A DNA stretch of 43,640 bases from Thiorhodococcus drewsii AZ1 (lineage in GTDB: Bacteria; Pseudomonadota; Gammaproteobacteria; Chromatiales; Chromatiaceae). The position numbers and the translations under genes are program-made. Below, piece by piece: positions 1 through 7,980 of the stretch (the first letter of the stretch is position 1; each line of letters starts with the position of its first letter). The notes beneath the pieces are model-generated. The model was not told where the DNA came from. It searched no databases and saw only the letters and a program-made list of their open reading frames with translations. The stretch is taken from NCBI RefSeq assembly GCF_000224065.1, contig NZ_AFWT01000041.1:1-43640 (forward strand), given 5' to 3'.

Positions 1-763
1 GCGCCTCTTCGGCAAGACGCTGCTCCTCCTGTCGCCGAGCGGCCTCCTGGGCCTGTCGACGCGCCTCGGCCTCCCTCGCCAATCGCGCGGCCTCGGCTTG
101 GCGCTGGGCCTCCAGCTCGGCCTGACGTCGAGCCTCTTGCTCGGCGCGACGGCGTTCCGCGTCCGCCTTGGCTTTGGCCTCTTCGGCGAGACGTTGCTGC
201 TCGGCCTTGCGTTGCGCTTCCAATTCGGCCTGGCGGCGTGACTCTGCAGCCAAACGCTCGGCTTCCGCCTGACGTTGCGCCTCCAGCTCGGCTTGACGTC
301 GAGCCTCTTGCTCGGCGCGACGGCGTTCCGCGTCCGCCTTGGCTTTGGCCTCCTCGGCGAGACGCTGCTGCTCGGCCTGACGTTGCGCCTCCAATTCGGC
401 CTGACGGCGTGACTCTTCTGCGGCCAAACGCTCGGCCTCGGCCTTGGCCTTGGCCTTGGCTTGAGCCTCATCGGCACGCCGCTGTTGCTCGGCTTCCGCC
501 GCCTGGCGTTCCTGTTCTGCCGCACCCGAATCGACTGCCGCCGCATCCTTTCCGGACGCAGCCTGACCGGCATCGAGCGCATCGGCCATGGACTCGATCG
601 CACGCTCGGAGACGATCGTCGCCTTCACGACTCGGGCCTTGCTGGCGGCATCCAATGTCGGGCGATCCAAATGCGCCCCCAACAGCATCAGGAGCGCGAA
701 GAAGAGATGCAGCCCCAACGACCAATAGAGGGCCTGGGGGTTGCGCCGCAGGATCTGCCACAT
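1..763 (-). CDS. tolA: TolA, cell-envelope Tol-Pal system, partial (C-terminus beyond left edge)
   Basis: The ATG at 763 opens a frame that stays open to the left edge. The product starts MWQILRRNPQ, followed by one membrane segment (about residues 13-33) and then a very long Ala/Glu/Gln/Arg/Lys-rich helical region, the classic TolA domain II. In known systems TolA is anchored in the inner membrane with TolQ and TolR and spans the periplasm to contact TolB/Pal, using the proton motive force to hold the outer membrane during division. The C-terminal globular domain III is outside the window. The start lies 1 base past the tolR stop, so translation is probably coupled. The helical region carries a 171-bp (57-residue) near-perfect tandem duplication (see repeat entry). 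Identity rests on operon order, anchor and composition; confidence is high despite truncation. Confidence 0.93.
   Translation of the reverse strand, partial: MWQILRRNPQALYWSLGLHLFFALLMLLGAHLDRPTLDAASKARVVKATIVSERAIESMADALDAGQAASGKDAAAVDSGAAEQERQAAEAEQQRRADEAQAKAKAKAEAERLAAEESRRQAELEAQRQAEQQRLAEEAKAKADAERRRAEQEARRQAELEAQRQAEAERLAAESRRQAELEAQRKAEQQRLAEEAKAKADAERRRAEQEARRQAELEAQRQAEAARLAREAEARRQAQEAARRQEEQRLAEEA
116..460 (-). repeat. 171-bp in-frame tandem repeat inside tolA domain II
   Basis: The segment containing ctgacgtcgagcctcttgct at 122 recurs at 293 with very few changes, and the segment around 230 recurs at 401 with a 3-base insertion. The period is 171 bp, or 57 codons, so reading frame is kept. 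The encoded unit is an AEE/RRQAELEAQRQAE-type helix. It is a coding repeat that sets the length of the periplasmic helix and could vary in copy number by slippage or recombination. Confidence 0.8.
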
Positions 764-764
764 G

Positions 765-1208
765 TTAGGGCTCGCGACGCTCCGGCGGGGCCGTGATCAG
801 ACCGACCTCGGCCGCGCCGGCAGACTGTGCGATGACCATGGCGCGCACCACCTTGCCGTAATCGACGCGATTGTCGGCACGCACCAGGATGGGCGTCTCG
901 GGCTTGTAGCCGAGGACGACGCGAATACGGTCGTAGAGAATCTGCTCGCTCGCCGGCTGGTGCTTGTCCTTGCCGACGTCGATGTAATAGTCCCCGAACT
1001 CGTCCACGGTGATGACCACCGAATCAAGCGTCGGACTTTCGATGCCGCCCGCCTTCTCTTGCGGCAGGCTGACCTTGACCCCGGTGGTGATGAGCGGCGC
1101 CGTCACCATGAAGATGATCAACAGCACCAGCATCACGTCGATGTAGGGCACCACGTTGATCTCGGCCATGAGCCGACGGCGGTTGCGGCTGCGCGTGTGC
1201 TTGATCAT
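765..1208 (-). CDS. tolR: TolR, Tol-Pal proton-channel subunit
   Basis: A 147-residue protein of the ExbD/TolR family. A basic cytoplasmic N-terminus (RSRNRRR) is followed by the single membrane segment, whose motif AEINVVPYIDVMLVLLIIFM carries the conserved aspartate (Asp24) that lines the TolQ-TolR proton path. The remainder is the periplasmic domain. Size matches the family (about 140-150). It lies between tolQ and tolA on the same strand with 1 base to tolA and 19 bases from tolQ, so it is certainly in the same operon. With TolQ it converts proton motive force into movement of TolA. Confidence 0.96.
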   Translation of the reverse strand: MIKHTRSRNRRRLMAEINVVPYIDVMLVLLIIFMVTAPLITTGVKVSLPQEKAGGIESPTLDSVVITVDEFGDYYIDVGKDKHQPASEQILYDRIRVVLGYKPETPILVRADNRVDYGKVVRAMVIAQSAGAAEVGLITAPPERREP

Positions 1209-1227
1209 GGCGTCGCGTCCCCGGCGT

Positions 1228-1902
1228 TCAGTCGCGGCCCTGGCGTTGGAGCAGGGTCGAGAATTCCTCCATGAACTCCTCGTAGCGGTTGTTGAGCCGC
1301 TCGACTTGGTTGGCGAAGCGGTTGTAGGCGATGACGGCGGGAATGGCGGCGAAGAGACCGATCGCGGTCGCGATCAGCGCCTCGGAGATTCCGGGCGCGA
1401 CCAGGGCCAGAGTCGCCTGCTCGACGTTACCCAGCGCATGGAACGACTGCATGATCCCCCAGACGGTCCCAAAGAGCCCCACATAAGGGCTGGTGGATCC
1501 CACGGTGGCGAGGAAGGCGAGATTGGTCTCCAGGCGGTCCATGTCGCGGCTCAACACGACACGCATGGAGCGATCGGCGCCCTGGAGCACCGCCATCATG
1601 TCGTTGCCCTCGATCTTGCGCAGACGCACGTATTCCTTGAATCCGGCCCTGAAGATGGCGGCCAGACCCTGATTGCCCTTCTCGTCTTGGCTCAACTCCT
1701 TGTAGAGCGCGGTCAGATCGCCGCCGGACCAGAAGCGGTCCTCGAAGGCGTTGGCCGTCTTGCGCGCCTTGGCGAGCACCCGAGCGCGATCGAGGATCAT
1801 GGTCCAGGACATCACGGACGCGACCAAGAGCACCAGCAGCACCACCTGGACGACGAAGCTGGCATGAAGCACCAGATCCAGCAAGGACAGATCGGAAGCC
1901 AT
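1228..1902 (-). CDS. tolQ: TolQ, Tol-Pal proton-channel subunit
   Basis: A 224-residue inner-membrane protein of the MotA/TolQ/ExbB family. There is an N-terminal membrane segment (about residues 15-37, VVQVVLLVLLVASVMSW), a cytoplasmic stretch, and two C-terminal membrane helices with the family signature TVWGIMQSFHALG and the Ala/Gly-rich segment PGISEALIATAIGLFAAIPA. TolQ forms the pentameric channel around a TolR dimer. Start ATG at 1902 is 5 bases after the ybgC stop. Length is typical. Confidence 0.97.
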   Translation of the reverse strand: MASDLSLLDLVLHASFVVQVVLLVLLVASVMSWTMILDRARVLAKARKTANAFEDRFWSGGDLTALYKELSQDEKGNQGLAAIFRAGFKEYVRLRKIEGNDMMAVLQGADRSMRVVLSRDMDRLETNLAFLATVGSTSPYVGLFGTVWGIMQSFHALGNVEQATLALVAPGISEALIATAIGLFAAIPAVIAYNRFANQVERLNNRYEEFMEEFSTLLQRQGRD

Positions 1903-1907
1903 CGCAA

Positions 1908-2369
1908 TTACTCCGAGGAGGCGGGCACGGCACAGCCGATGCTCGACTGAATCGCCGCCGCCAGTTCAGACGGCAGACGACGTGGCCGCTTGGTCGTTGC
2001 ATCCAAACAGACCACGTTCACCTCGCCACGGCAGCAGATCTTGCCGTCAGCGGGTCGCAGGACGCTCTGCTCGAACTCCATACTGGCCCCACCGAGGTGC
2101 GTGACTGCGGATCGAACCAGCAGAAGCTCGTTGAAGAGCGCCGAGTTCTGATACTCCAAATTGACTCGCCGCACGGCGAAGAGGATACCCTTGGCATCAC
2201 GCAAGACGTCCTGCTCATAACCGATCGAGCGCAACCACTCGGTTCGCCCTCGCTCCATGAATCGCAGATAATTCGCATAGAAGACCACCCCAGCCGCATC
2301 CGTATCCTCGTAATAGACACGCACCGGCCAGTCGAAGGTCACGCCGGAAAGTTCGCTCGCATTCGCCAT
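1908..2369 (-). CDS. ybgC: YbgC-type acyl-CoA thioesterase of the Tol-Pal cluster
   Basis: A hotdog-fold thioesterase. The product from the chosen start is MANASELSGV..., with the 4-hydroxybenzoyl-CoA thioesterase-like motif YYEDTDAAGVVFYANYLRFM, whose Asp (EDTDA) is the catalytic residue in the family, then RGRTEWLRSIG. Family members hydrolyse acyl-CoA or acyl-ACP and associate with phospholipid-synthesis enzymes at the inner membrane. The frame could extend upstream to 2438, but the extra residues have no family match and 153 residues is already slightly long. First gene of ybgC-tolQRA, the usual order. No strong Shine-Dalgarno was seen, so the start is moderately sure. Confidence 0.93.
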   Translation of the reverse strand: MANASELSGVTFDWPVRVYYEDTDAAGVVFYANYLRFMERGRTEWLRSIGYEQDVLRDAKGILFAVRRVNLEYQNSALFNELLLVRSAVTHLGGASMEFEQSVLRPADGKICCRGEVNVVCLDATTKRPRRLPSELAAAIQSSIGCAVPASSE

Positions 2370-2529
2370 GATATCCGTCGGGTAAGAGGCCCCGCCTAAA
2401 AAGCCGATGAGTGTATCGGAAACCCAGAGCCTCGGCATCCTGTCATAACGGCTGGACGCTCAACAGATCGGGACGTCTCACCACTTCGGGTGAACGCAGC
2501 CTGAAATATCAAGCACCAAGGAAACATCA

Positions 2530-3021
2530 ATGTCATTTCTGTCCTTTTTCAAGGGTCAACGCGGCGAGTACCTCGTCGCGCTCCAGTTCGTTCTCTTTTT
2601 CGTATTCATCCTGACGCCGACCTGGAATCCGCTCGCGACTCCAGGGCTACTCGAAACCCTGGCGCCGGCACGTTGGACGGCGCTCGCCCTATTCGGTTCA
2701 GTGGGGCTCGTGCTCGGCGGGCTGGGCTCGATGCATATCAAAGAGTATCTCACGCCCCTACCCTACCCGGTCGATCACAATCAGCTGGTACAGCATGGCG
2801 TCTACGCCTGGGTGCGGCACCCGCTCTATGCCAGTCAGCTCTTCGCCGCGCTGGGATGGACGCTCTTCACCCTCAGCCTTCCCCATTTGGCGCTGCTCGC
2901 GATCGGCTTCCTCTTCTTCGACTACAAGGCAGGCAAGGAGGAAGGCTGGCTGACCGAGCGCCACCCGGACTACCAGGACTATGCCCAGCGCGTGAGCAAG
3001 TTCATTCCATGGATCTATTGA
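2530..3021 (+). CDS. Isoprenylcysteine carboxyl methyltransferase-like (ICMT/PEMT) membrane protein
   Basis: A 163-residue protein with four or so membrane helices. Its C-terminal half carries the family signature HGVYAWVRHPLYASQLFAALGW (Gly-Tyr...Arg-His-Pro...Tyr), then the Glu/Tyr cluster GWLTERHPDYQDYAQRV, which together bind S-adenosylmethionine in ICMT and phospholipid N-methyltransferases. The bacterial substrate is unknown; it may methylate a lipid or a small thiol compound. An AAGGA Shine-Dalgarno sits 6-10 bases before the ATG. It is transcribed divergently from ybgC and convergent with purL, as a single-gene unit. Confidence 0.82.
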   Translation: MSFLSFFKGQRGEYLVALQFVLFFVFILTPTWNPLATPGLLETLAPARWTALALFGSVGLVLGGLGSMHIKEYLTPLPYPVDHNQLVQHGVYAWVRHPLYASQLFAALGWTLFTLSLPHLALLAIGFLFFDYKAGKEEGWLTERHPDYQDYAQRVSKFIPWIY

Positions 3022-3030
3022 GGGGAAGCT

Positions 3031-3078
3031 CCCAGCGGCCAGCCACCAGCATCCAGCTGGGTGCTGGGTGCTGGATGC
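3031..3078. repeat. Intergenic CCAGC-rich repeat with a 9-bp inverted repeat
   Basis: Between the convergent stops of the ICMT-like gene and purL lies a CCAGC/GCTGG-rich stretch. The arms gcatccagc (3049-3057) and gctggatgc (3070-3078) pair perfectly around a 12-base loop. It may serve as a two-way terminator. A related sequence lies upstream of nrdR (25390-25434), which suggests a dispersed element. Confidence 0.55.
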
Positions 3079-3136
3079 CCGGAGACATGTTCTAAGGCTC
3101 GGGTTACCAGAGGGCGGCGACGCCCTCCCTCCCCTC

Positions 3137-6100
3137 TCAGCCCACCCAGACTCGGGCGTTGCGGAACAGACGCATCCAGGGACCATCCTGGCCCCACTCA
3201 TCCGGGTACCAGGAATTCTGGACGGCCCGGAACACACGCTCCGGATGCGGCATCATGATGGTGACCCGACCGTCTAGCGTCGTGAATCCAGCGATTCCCT
3301 CTGGGGAGCCGTTCGGATTGGCCGGATAGCGCTCGGCGATACCCCCAGCATTTTCCACATAGCGCACGGCGACACCGGCGCGAGCCTCGGCCAGATGCGT
3401 CGCATCGCGGAACTCGGCCCGACCCTCGCCGTGCGCCACCGCGATCGGCATGCGCGATCCGGCCATGCCGGCGAGCAGCACCGACGGGGTCTCGGCCACC
3501 TCCACCATCAGGGTCCGAGCCTCGAACTGTTCCGAGCGGTTGCGCACGAAACGCGGCCAGTGATCGGCGCCCGGTATCAGCTCGCTCAGATTCGAGAGCA
3601 TCTGACAGCCGTTGCAGATGCCGAGCCCGAAGGTATCGGAACGCTCGAAGAAAGACTGGAACTGATCGCGCGCACGCGGGTTGAAGAGGATGGTCTTGGC
3701 CCAGCCCTCGCCGGCCCCCAGCACGTCACCGTAGGAGAAGCCGCCGCAGGCCACGAGCCCCCGGAAGCGCTCCAGATCGATGCGACCGGCGATGATGTCC
3801 GAGAGATGGACGTCGACGCATTCGAAGCCCGCCGCATGGAAGGCGGCGGCCATTTCGATCTGACCGTTGACGCCTTGCTCGCGCAGGATGGCGACCGGCG
3901 GTCGCGCACCACGCTCGATGAAGGGCGCAGCGATGTCGTGATCCGAATCGAAGGTGAGGCTGGCATTCAGCCCCGGATCGGGCTGAACGATGCGGGTGAA
4001 GGCCTCGTCGGCGCACTCGGGATTGTCGCGCAGCGACTGCATCCGGTAGCTGGTCTCGGACCAGGCCTGCTGCAGATCGGTGCGATCGGCCTCGAAGAGG
4101 ACGCTACAGCGGCGACAGACGCGAATGGTGTCGCTGTCGTCGATCATGCCGACGACCGGACTGAACTCGGCGAGCCCGTAATACTCCAGAATCTGCAGTA
4201 CATCGTCGGTCTCGGTATGACGGACCTGGATGACCGCGCCCAGCTCCTCGCTGAACAGCGCCGCAACGTCGTCGCAACCGACCGCCGCCAAGTCCACGTC
4301 GATACCGCAATGCCCGGCGAAGCCCATCTCGCACAGAGTCACGATGAGACCGCCGTCGGAACGGTCGTGATAGGCCAGGATCAAATCCTCGCTGCGCAGC
4401 TCGCGGATCGCCGCGAAGAAACGCTTGAGCAGATCCGCATCGTCGAGATTCGGCCCCTCCTCGCCCAGCGCGCCGTAGACCTGGGCGAGACAGGAGGCTC
4501 CCAAGCGGTTCCGCCCCTGACCCAGATCGATCAGGATGAGGTCGGTATCGCCCTGATCGGTGCGCAGCTGCGGCGTCAGGGTGCGACGCACGTCATCGAC
4601 GGGCGCAAAGGCGGAGACGATCAGCGAGAGCGGAGAGGTCATCTCGCGACGCCCAGCTTCGGCATCCTCCCAGACCGTCTTCATGCTCATGGAATCCTTG
4701 CCGACCGGGATCGCGATTCCCAGCTCGGCACACAGCTCCATGCCGACCGCGCGCACCGTGTCGTAAAGACGGGCGTCCTCGCCGGCGTGACCGGCGGCCG
4801 CCATCCAGTTGGCCGAAAGCTTGATGTCGCCCAGCGCCTCGATCGAGGCCGCAGCGATGTTGGTCAGCGCCTCGCCGACCGCCATGCGCCCGGACGCCGA
4901 GGCATCGAGCAGCGCCAGCGGGGTGCGCTCGCCCATCGCCATGGCCTCGCCACGGTAGCCGCGATAGTCGCTGAGGGTCACGGCGCAGTCGGCCACCGGA
5001 ATCTGCCAGGGGCCGACCATCTGGTCACGCGCAACCTGGCCGGTGATGCTGCGGTCACCGATGGTGATGAGGAAGCTCTTGTCCGCCACCGTCGGCAGAC
5101 GCAGCACCCGAAACAGGGCCTCGCCCAGATCGATGTCCTTGGTCGCGAAGGATGCCGCCGGAGGGGCAACGCGCGCCACGTCGCGCTGCATCTTGGGCGG
5201 CTTGCCGAACAGCAGCGGCAGCGGCATGTCGATCGGCTGATCCTCCAGCACCCGATCACCGAGCGTCAGACGCTCTTCCTCGGTTGCCTCGCCGACCACG
5301 GCATAGGGACAGCGCTCGCGTTCGCAGATCGCCTTGAAGGTATCCAAACGCTCGGCGGCAATCGCCAGGACATAACGCTCCTGGGACTCGTTGCACCAGA
5401 TCTCCATCGGCGACATGCCGGGATCGTCGTTCGGAATCTCACGCAGCTCGAAGCGTCCGCCGCGCTCACCGTCGTGGACCAGTTCGGGCAGCGCGTTGGA
5501 CAGACCGCCGGCGCCGACATCGTGGATGAAGAGGATAGGATTCTCCTCCCCGCGCGCCCAGCAACGGTCGATGACCTCCTGACAGCGGCGCTGCATCTCG
5601 GGATTGGCGCGCTGCACCGAGGCGAAATCCAGATCCTCGGCCGAGGCGCCCGAGGCCATGCTGGAGGCCGCGCCGCCGCCCAGACCGATCAGCATCGCCG
5701 GACCACCCAGCACGATCAGGGGCGTACCCGGCGGGAAGGTGTCCTTGGCGACGTGCTCGGCGCGGATGTTGCCCATGCCGCCGGCGAGCATGATCGGCTT
5801 GTGATAGCCGCGCAGTTCGGTCGCACCGTCCGAGGCGGGGATCTCCTGCTCGTAGGTACGGAAATAGCCCGTCAGATTGGGACGCCCGAACTCGTTGTTG
5901 AAGGCCGCCGCGCCGATCGGTCCCTCGAGCATGATGTCGAGCGCCGAGACGATGCGCCCCGGCTTGCCGAAATCACGCTCCCAAGGCTGCTCGAAGCCGG
6001 GGATGCGCAGATTGGAGACCGAGAAACCGCACAGACCGGCCTTGGGCTTGGCGCCTCGCCCGGTCGCGCCCTCGTCGCGAATCTCGCCGCCCGATCCGGT

Positions 6101-7030
6101 CGCCGCACCCGGATCCGGGGCGATGGCGGTCGGATGGTTGTGGGTCTCGACCTTCATGAGGAGATGGATCTCCTCCTCGGACTCGCAGTAGATGCCGGTC
6201 TGAGGACAGGGCATGAAGCGCCGACCGTCCCAGCCCTCGATCACCGCCGCATTGTCCTTGTAGGCCGAGAGCACGCCCTCGGGAGAGGTATCCGTTGTAT
6301 GACGGATCATCTTGAACAGTGAGCGCGACTGAGGCTCGCCGTCGATGATCCAGTCGGCGTTGAAGATCTTGTGCCGGCAATGCTCGGAGTTGGCCTGAGC
6401 GAACATCATTAGCTCGACGTCGGTCGGATTGCGTCCAAGCGCCTGGAAGCTCTCGCTCAGATAGTCGATTTCGTCGTCGGACAGCGCCAAGCCCAGCTCG
6501 GCGTTGGCGGCGACCAGGGCCGGACGACCGCGCTCCAGCAGTTCGACGCGCTGTGCCGGGCGCGGATCGGCGCCCTCGAACAGACGATGAGCCTGCTCCA
6601 GATCGAACAGGGCGACCTGGGTCATGCGGTCGTGGAGGATCGCCGCTGCTTGGAGCAGCACGTCCTCGGCAATCTCACCCGTCTCGGATACGAGGTAATA
6701 GGCGGTTCCGCGCTCCAGACGTTGGATCTGGGTCAGACCGCAGTTATGAGCGATGTCCGTGGCCTTGGACGACCAGGGCGAGATGGTACCGGGCCTGGGC
6801 ACGATCAGCACCAGCGCACCCTCCGGCGCATGCGCCGGAAGGCTCGGCCCATAACGCAGAAGACGCTCCAAGACGGACCGGCCGCTCGCGTCCAGATCGC
6901 CCGACAGTTGGGCGAAATGCACGAGCTCGGCATAGAGTTGAATCGGCGTTCCGATTTGCTCGCCGAGACGATCGGCAAGCTTGCGCAGACGGAACTCGGA
7001 GATGGCTGGGGCGCCACGGAGAACCAGCAT
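3137..7030 (-). CDS. purL: Phosphoribosylformylglycinamidine synthase (FGAM synthase)
   Basis: Fourth step of purine synthesis: FGAR + Gln + ATP to FGAM. It is the large single-chain type of Proteobacteria (about 1,297 residues; family about 1,295). Order: N-terminal PurS-like domain ([18 protein letters not shown]), linker, two AIR-synthase-like ATP domains (motifs [50 protein letters not shown]), then a C-terminal glutaminase with the catalytic Cys in [11 protein letters not shown] and His in [12 protein letters not shown] chose the start at 7030 because the family begins with ML.LRG.PA; an in-frame ATG at 7069 would add 13 unmatched residues. Neither has a clear Shine-Dalgarno. Monocistronic; no PurR box was recognised upstream. 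Confidence 0.96.
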   Translation of the reverse strand: MLVLRGAPAISEFRLRKLADRLGEQIGTPIQLYAELVHFAQLSGDLDASGRSVLERLLRYGPSLPAHAPEGALVLIVPRPGTISPWSSKATDIAHNCGLTQIQRLERGTAYYLVSETGEIAEDVLLQAAAILHDRMTQVALFDLEQAHRLFEGADPRPAQRVELLERGRPALVAANAELGLALSDDEIDYLSESFQALGRNPTDVELMMFAQANSEHCRHKIFNADWIIDGEPQSRSLFKMIRHTTDTSPEGVLSAYKDNAAVIEGWDGRRFMPCPQTGIYCESEEEIHLLMKVETHNHPTAIAPDPGAATGSGGEIRDEGATGRGAKPKAGLCGFSVSNLRIPGFEQPWERDFGKPGRIVSALDIMLEGPIGAAAFNNEFGRPNLTGYFRTYEQEIPASDGATELRGYHKPIMLAGGMGNIRAEHVAKDTFPPGTPLIVLGGPAMLIGLGGGAASSMASGASAEDLDFASVQRANPEMQRRCQEVIDRCWARGEENPILFIHDVGAGGLSNALPELVHDGERGGRFELREIPNDDPGMSPMEIWCNESQERYVLAIAAERLDTFKAICERERCPYAVVGEATEEERLTLGDRVLEDQPIDMPLPLLFGKPPKMQRDVARVAPPAASFATKDIDLGEALFRVLRLPTVADKSFLITIGDRSITGQVARDQMVGPWQIPVADCAVTLSDYRGYRGEAMAMGERTPLALLDASASGRMAVGEALTNIAAASIEALGDIKLSANWMAAAGHAGEDARLYDTVRAVGMELCAELGIAIPVGKDSMSMKTVWEDAEAGRREMTSPLSLIVSAFAPVDDVRRTLTPQLRTDQGDTDLILIDLGQGRNRLGASCLAQVYGALGEEGPNLDDADLLKRFFAAIRELRSEDLILAYHDRSDGGLIVTLCEMGFAGHCGIDVDLAAVGCDDVAALFSEELGAVIQVRHTETDDVLQILEYYGLAEFSPVVGMIDDSDTIRVCRRCSVLFEADRTDLQQAWSETSYRMQSLRDNPECADEAFTRIVQPDPGLNASLTFDSDHDIAAPFIERGARPPVAILREQGVNGQIEMAAAFHAAGFECVDVHLSDIIAGRIDLERFRGLVACGGFSYGDVLGAGEGWAKTILFNPRARDQFQSFFERSDTFGLGICNGCQMLSNLSELIPGADHWPRFVRNRSEQFEARTLMVEVAETPSVLLAGMAGSRMPIAVAHGEGRAEFRDATHLAEARAGVAVRYVENAGGIAERYPANPNGSPEGIAGFTTLDGRVTIMMPHPERVFRAVQNSWYPDEWGQDGPWMRLFRNARVWVG

Positions 7031-7232
7031 CGGCGATTGCTCTAAGTGCTTGGAGTTGTCGGACATCATAACGTGACTCAGCGGGGGTGACGAACCCGCC
7101 CTGCGGCGGTGCCCGGAATCGCCCCGAGTTGAGGTTTAGGGAAAGCTCCCGAAGGCAGCCCACACGCCCAAAACACCGAACGAAACGGGATTCACTCGAC
7201 GGGGCGTGGGGGACGAACACCTCGGAAGGCGT

Positions 7233-7979
7233 CTAGGGGTGTCGGCGCTGTCTCAGCGCCTCGTAGAGACAAACGCCGGTCGCGACCGAGACATTGAGAC
7301 TCTCGACGCAGCCATGCATGGGGAGTCGGACCAGTGTGTCGCAACGCTCGCGGGTCAGACGGCGCATCCCGGTCCCTTCGCTGCCCATCACCAGCCCCAA
7401 CGGCCCGACCAGATCGGCGGCATAGAGATCGGTGGACGCCTCGCCGGCGGTGCCGGTGAGCCAGATACCACGCGACTTGAGCGCGTCCATGGTACGCGCC
7501 AGATTGGTCACCTGATAGTAGGGCATGGTCTCGGCGGCACCGCTCGCGACCTTGCACACCACAGGCGTCAAACCGACCGCGTTGTCCTTGGGCGCAATGA
7601 CGGCATGGAGCCCCACCGCCTCGGCGGTACGCAGACAGGCACCGAGGTTGTGCGGATCCTGGACCTCGTCGAGCAGCAGCAGGAAGGGCGGCCCCTCGAT
7701 CCGATCCAGATGCGCGCTCAGATCCTGCTCGGTGAGCGACACAGGCACCCGCACCCAGGCGACCGCGCCCTGATGCTTGGCGCCGGAGACGGCCTTATCC
7801 AGGTCATCTCGATCCATGAGACGAACCCTGACACCGCCCTCGCGCGCCAGATCCGCCAGCTCACCCAAGCGACGGTCGCGACGCGTACGCTCCAACCAGA
7901 GCTCACCCACACCTTCGGATCCGAACTTGAGTGCGCTGCGAACGCTGTGAATGCCAGCAACGGAAGAATGGTCCTTCAT
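7233..7979 (-). CDS. rlmB: 23S rRNA (guanosine-2251-2'-O)-methyltransferase RlmB (SPOUT/TrmH family)
   Basis: A 248-residue SpoU-family methyltransferase. An N-terminal substrate-binding domain (IHSVRSALK) precedes the knotted catalytic domain with motif 1 DPHNLGACLRTAEAVG, motif 2 GLVMGSEGTGM and motif 3 SLNVSVATGVCLYEALR. It 2'-O-methylates G2251 of 23S rRNA using SAM in E. coli. The start MKDHSSVAGIHSV at 7979 was chosen because upstream residues in the longer frame lie inside rnr and have no family match. It follows the rnr stop by 1 base, so rnr-rlmB is an operon as in E. coli. Confidence 0.95.
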   Translation of the reverse strand: MKDHSSVAGIHSVRSALKFGSEGVGELWLERTRRDRRLGELADLAREGGVRVRLMDRDDLDKAVSGAKHQGAVAWVRVPVSLTEQDLSAHLDRIEGPPFLLLLDEVQDPHNLGACLRTAEAVGLHAVIAPKDNAVGLTPVVCKVASGAAETMPYYQVTNLARTMDALKSRGIWLTGTAGEASTDLYAADLVGPLGLVMGSEGTGMRRLTRERCDTLVRLPMHGCVESLNVSVATGVCLYEALRQRRHP

Positions 7980-7980
7980 T

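Noticed and set aside
3395-6322. A 975-codon open frame on the plus strand opposite purL
   Set aside because: It is the antisense shadow of purL in GC-rich DNA; its His/Arg/Asp/Gly-rich translation matches no family, and purL motifs are complete on the other strand. The same holds for the long plus frames opposite rnr, ribBX, glyA, zwf and the chemoreceptor.
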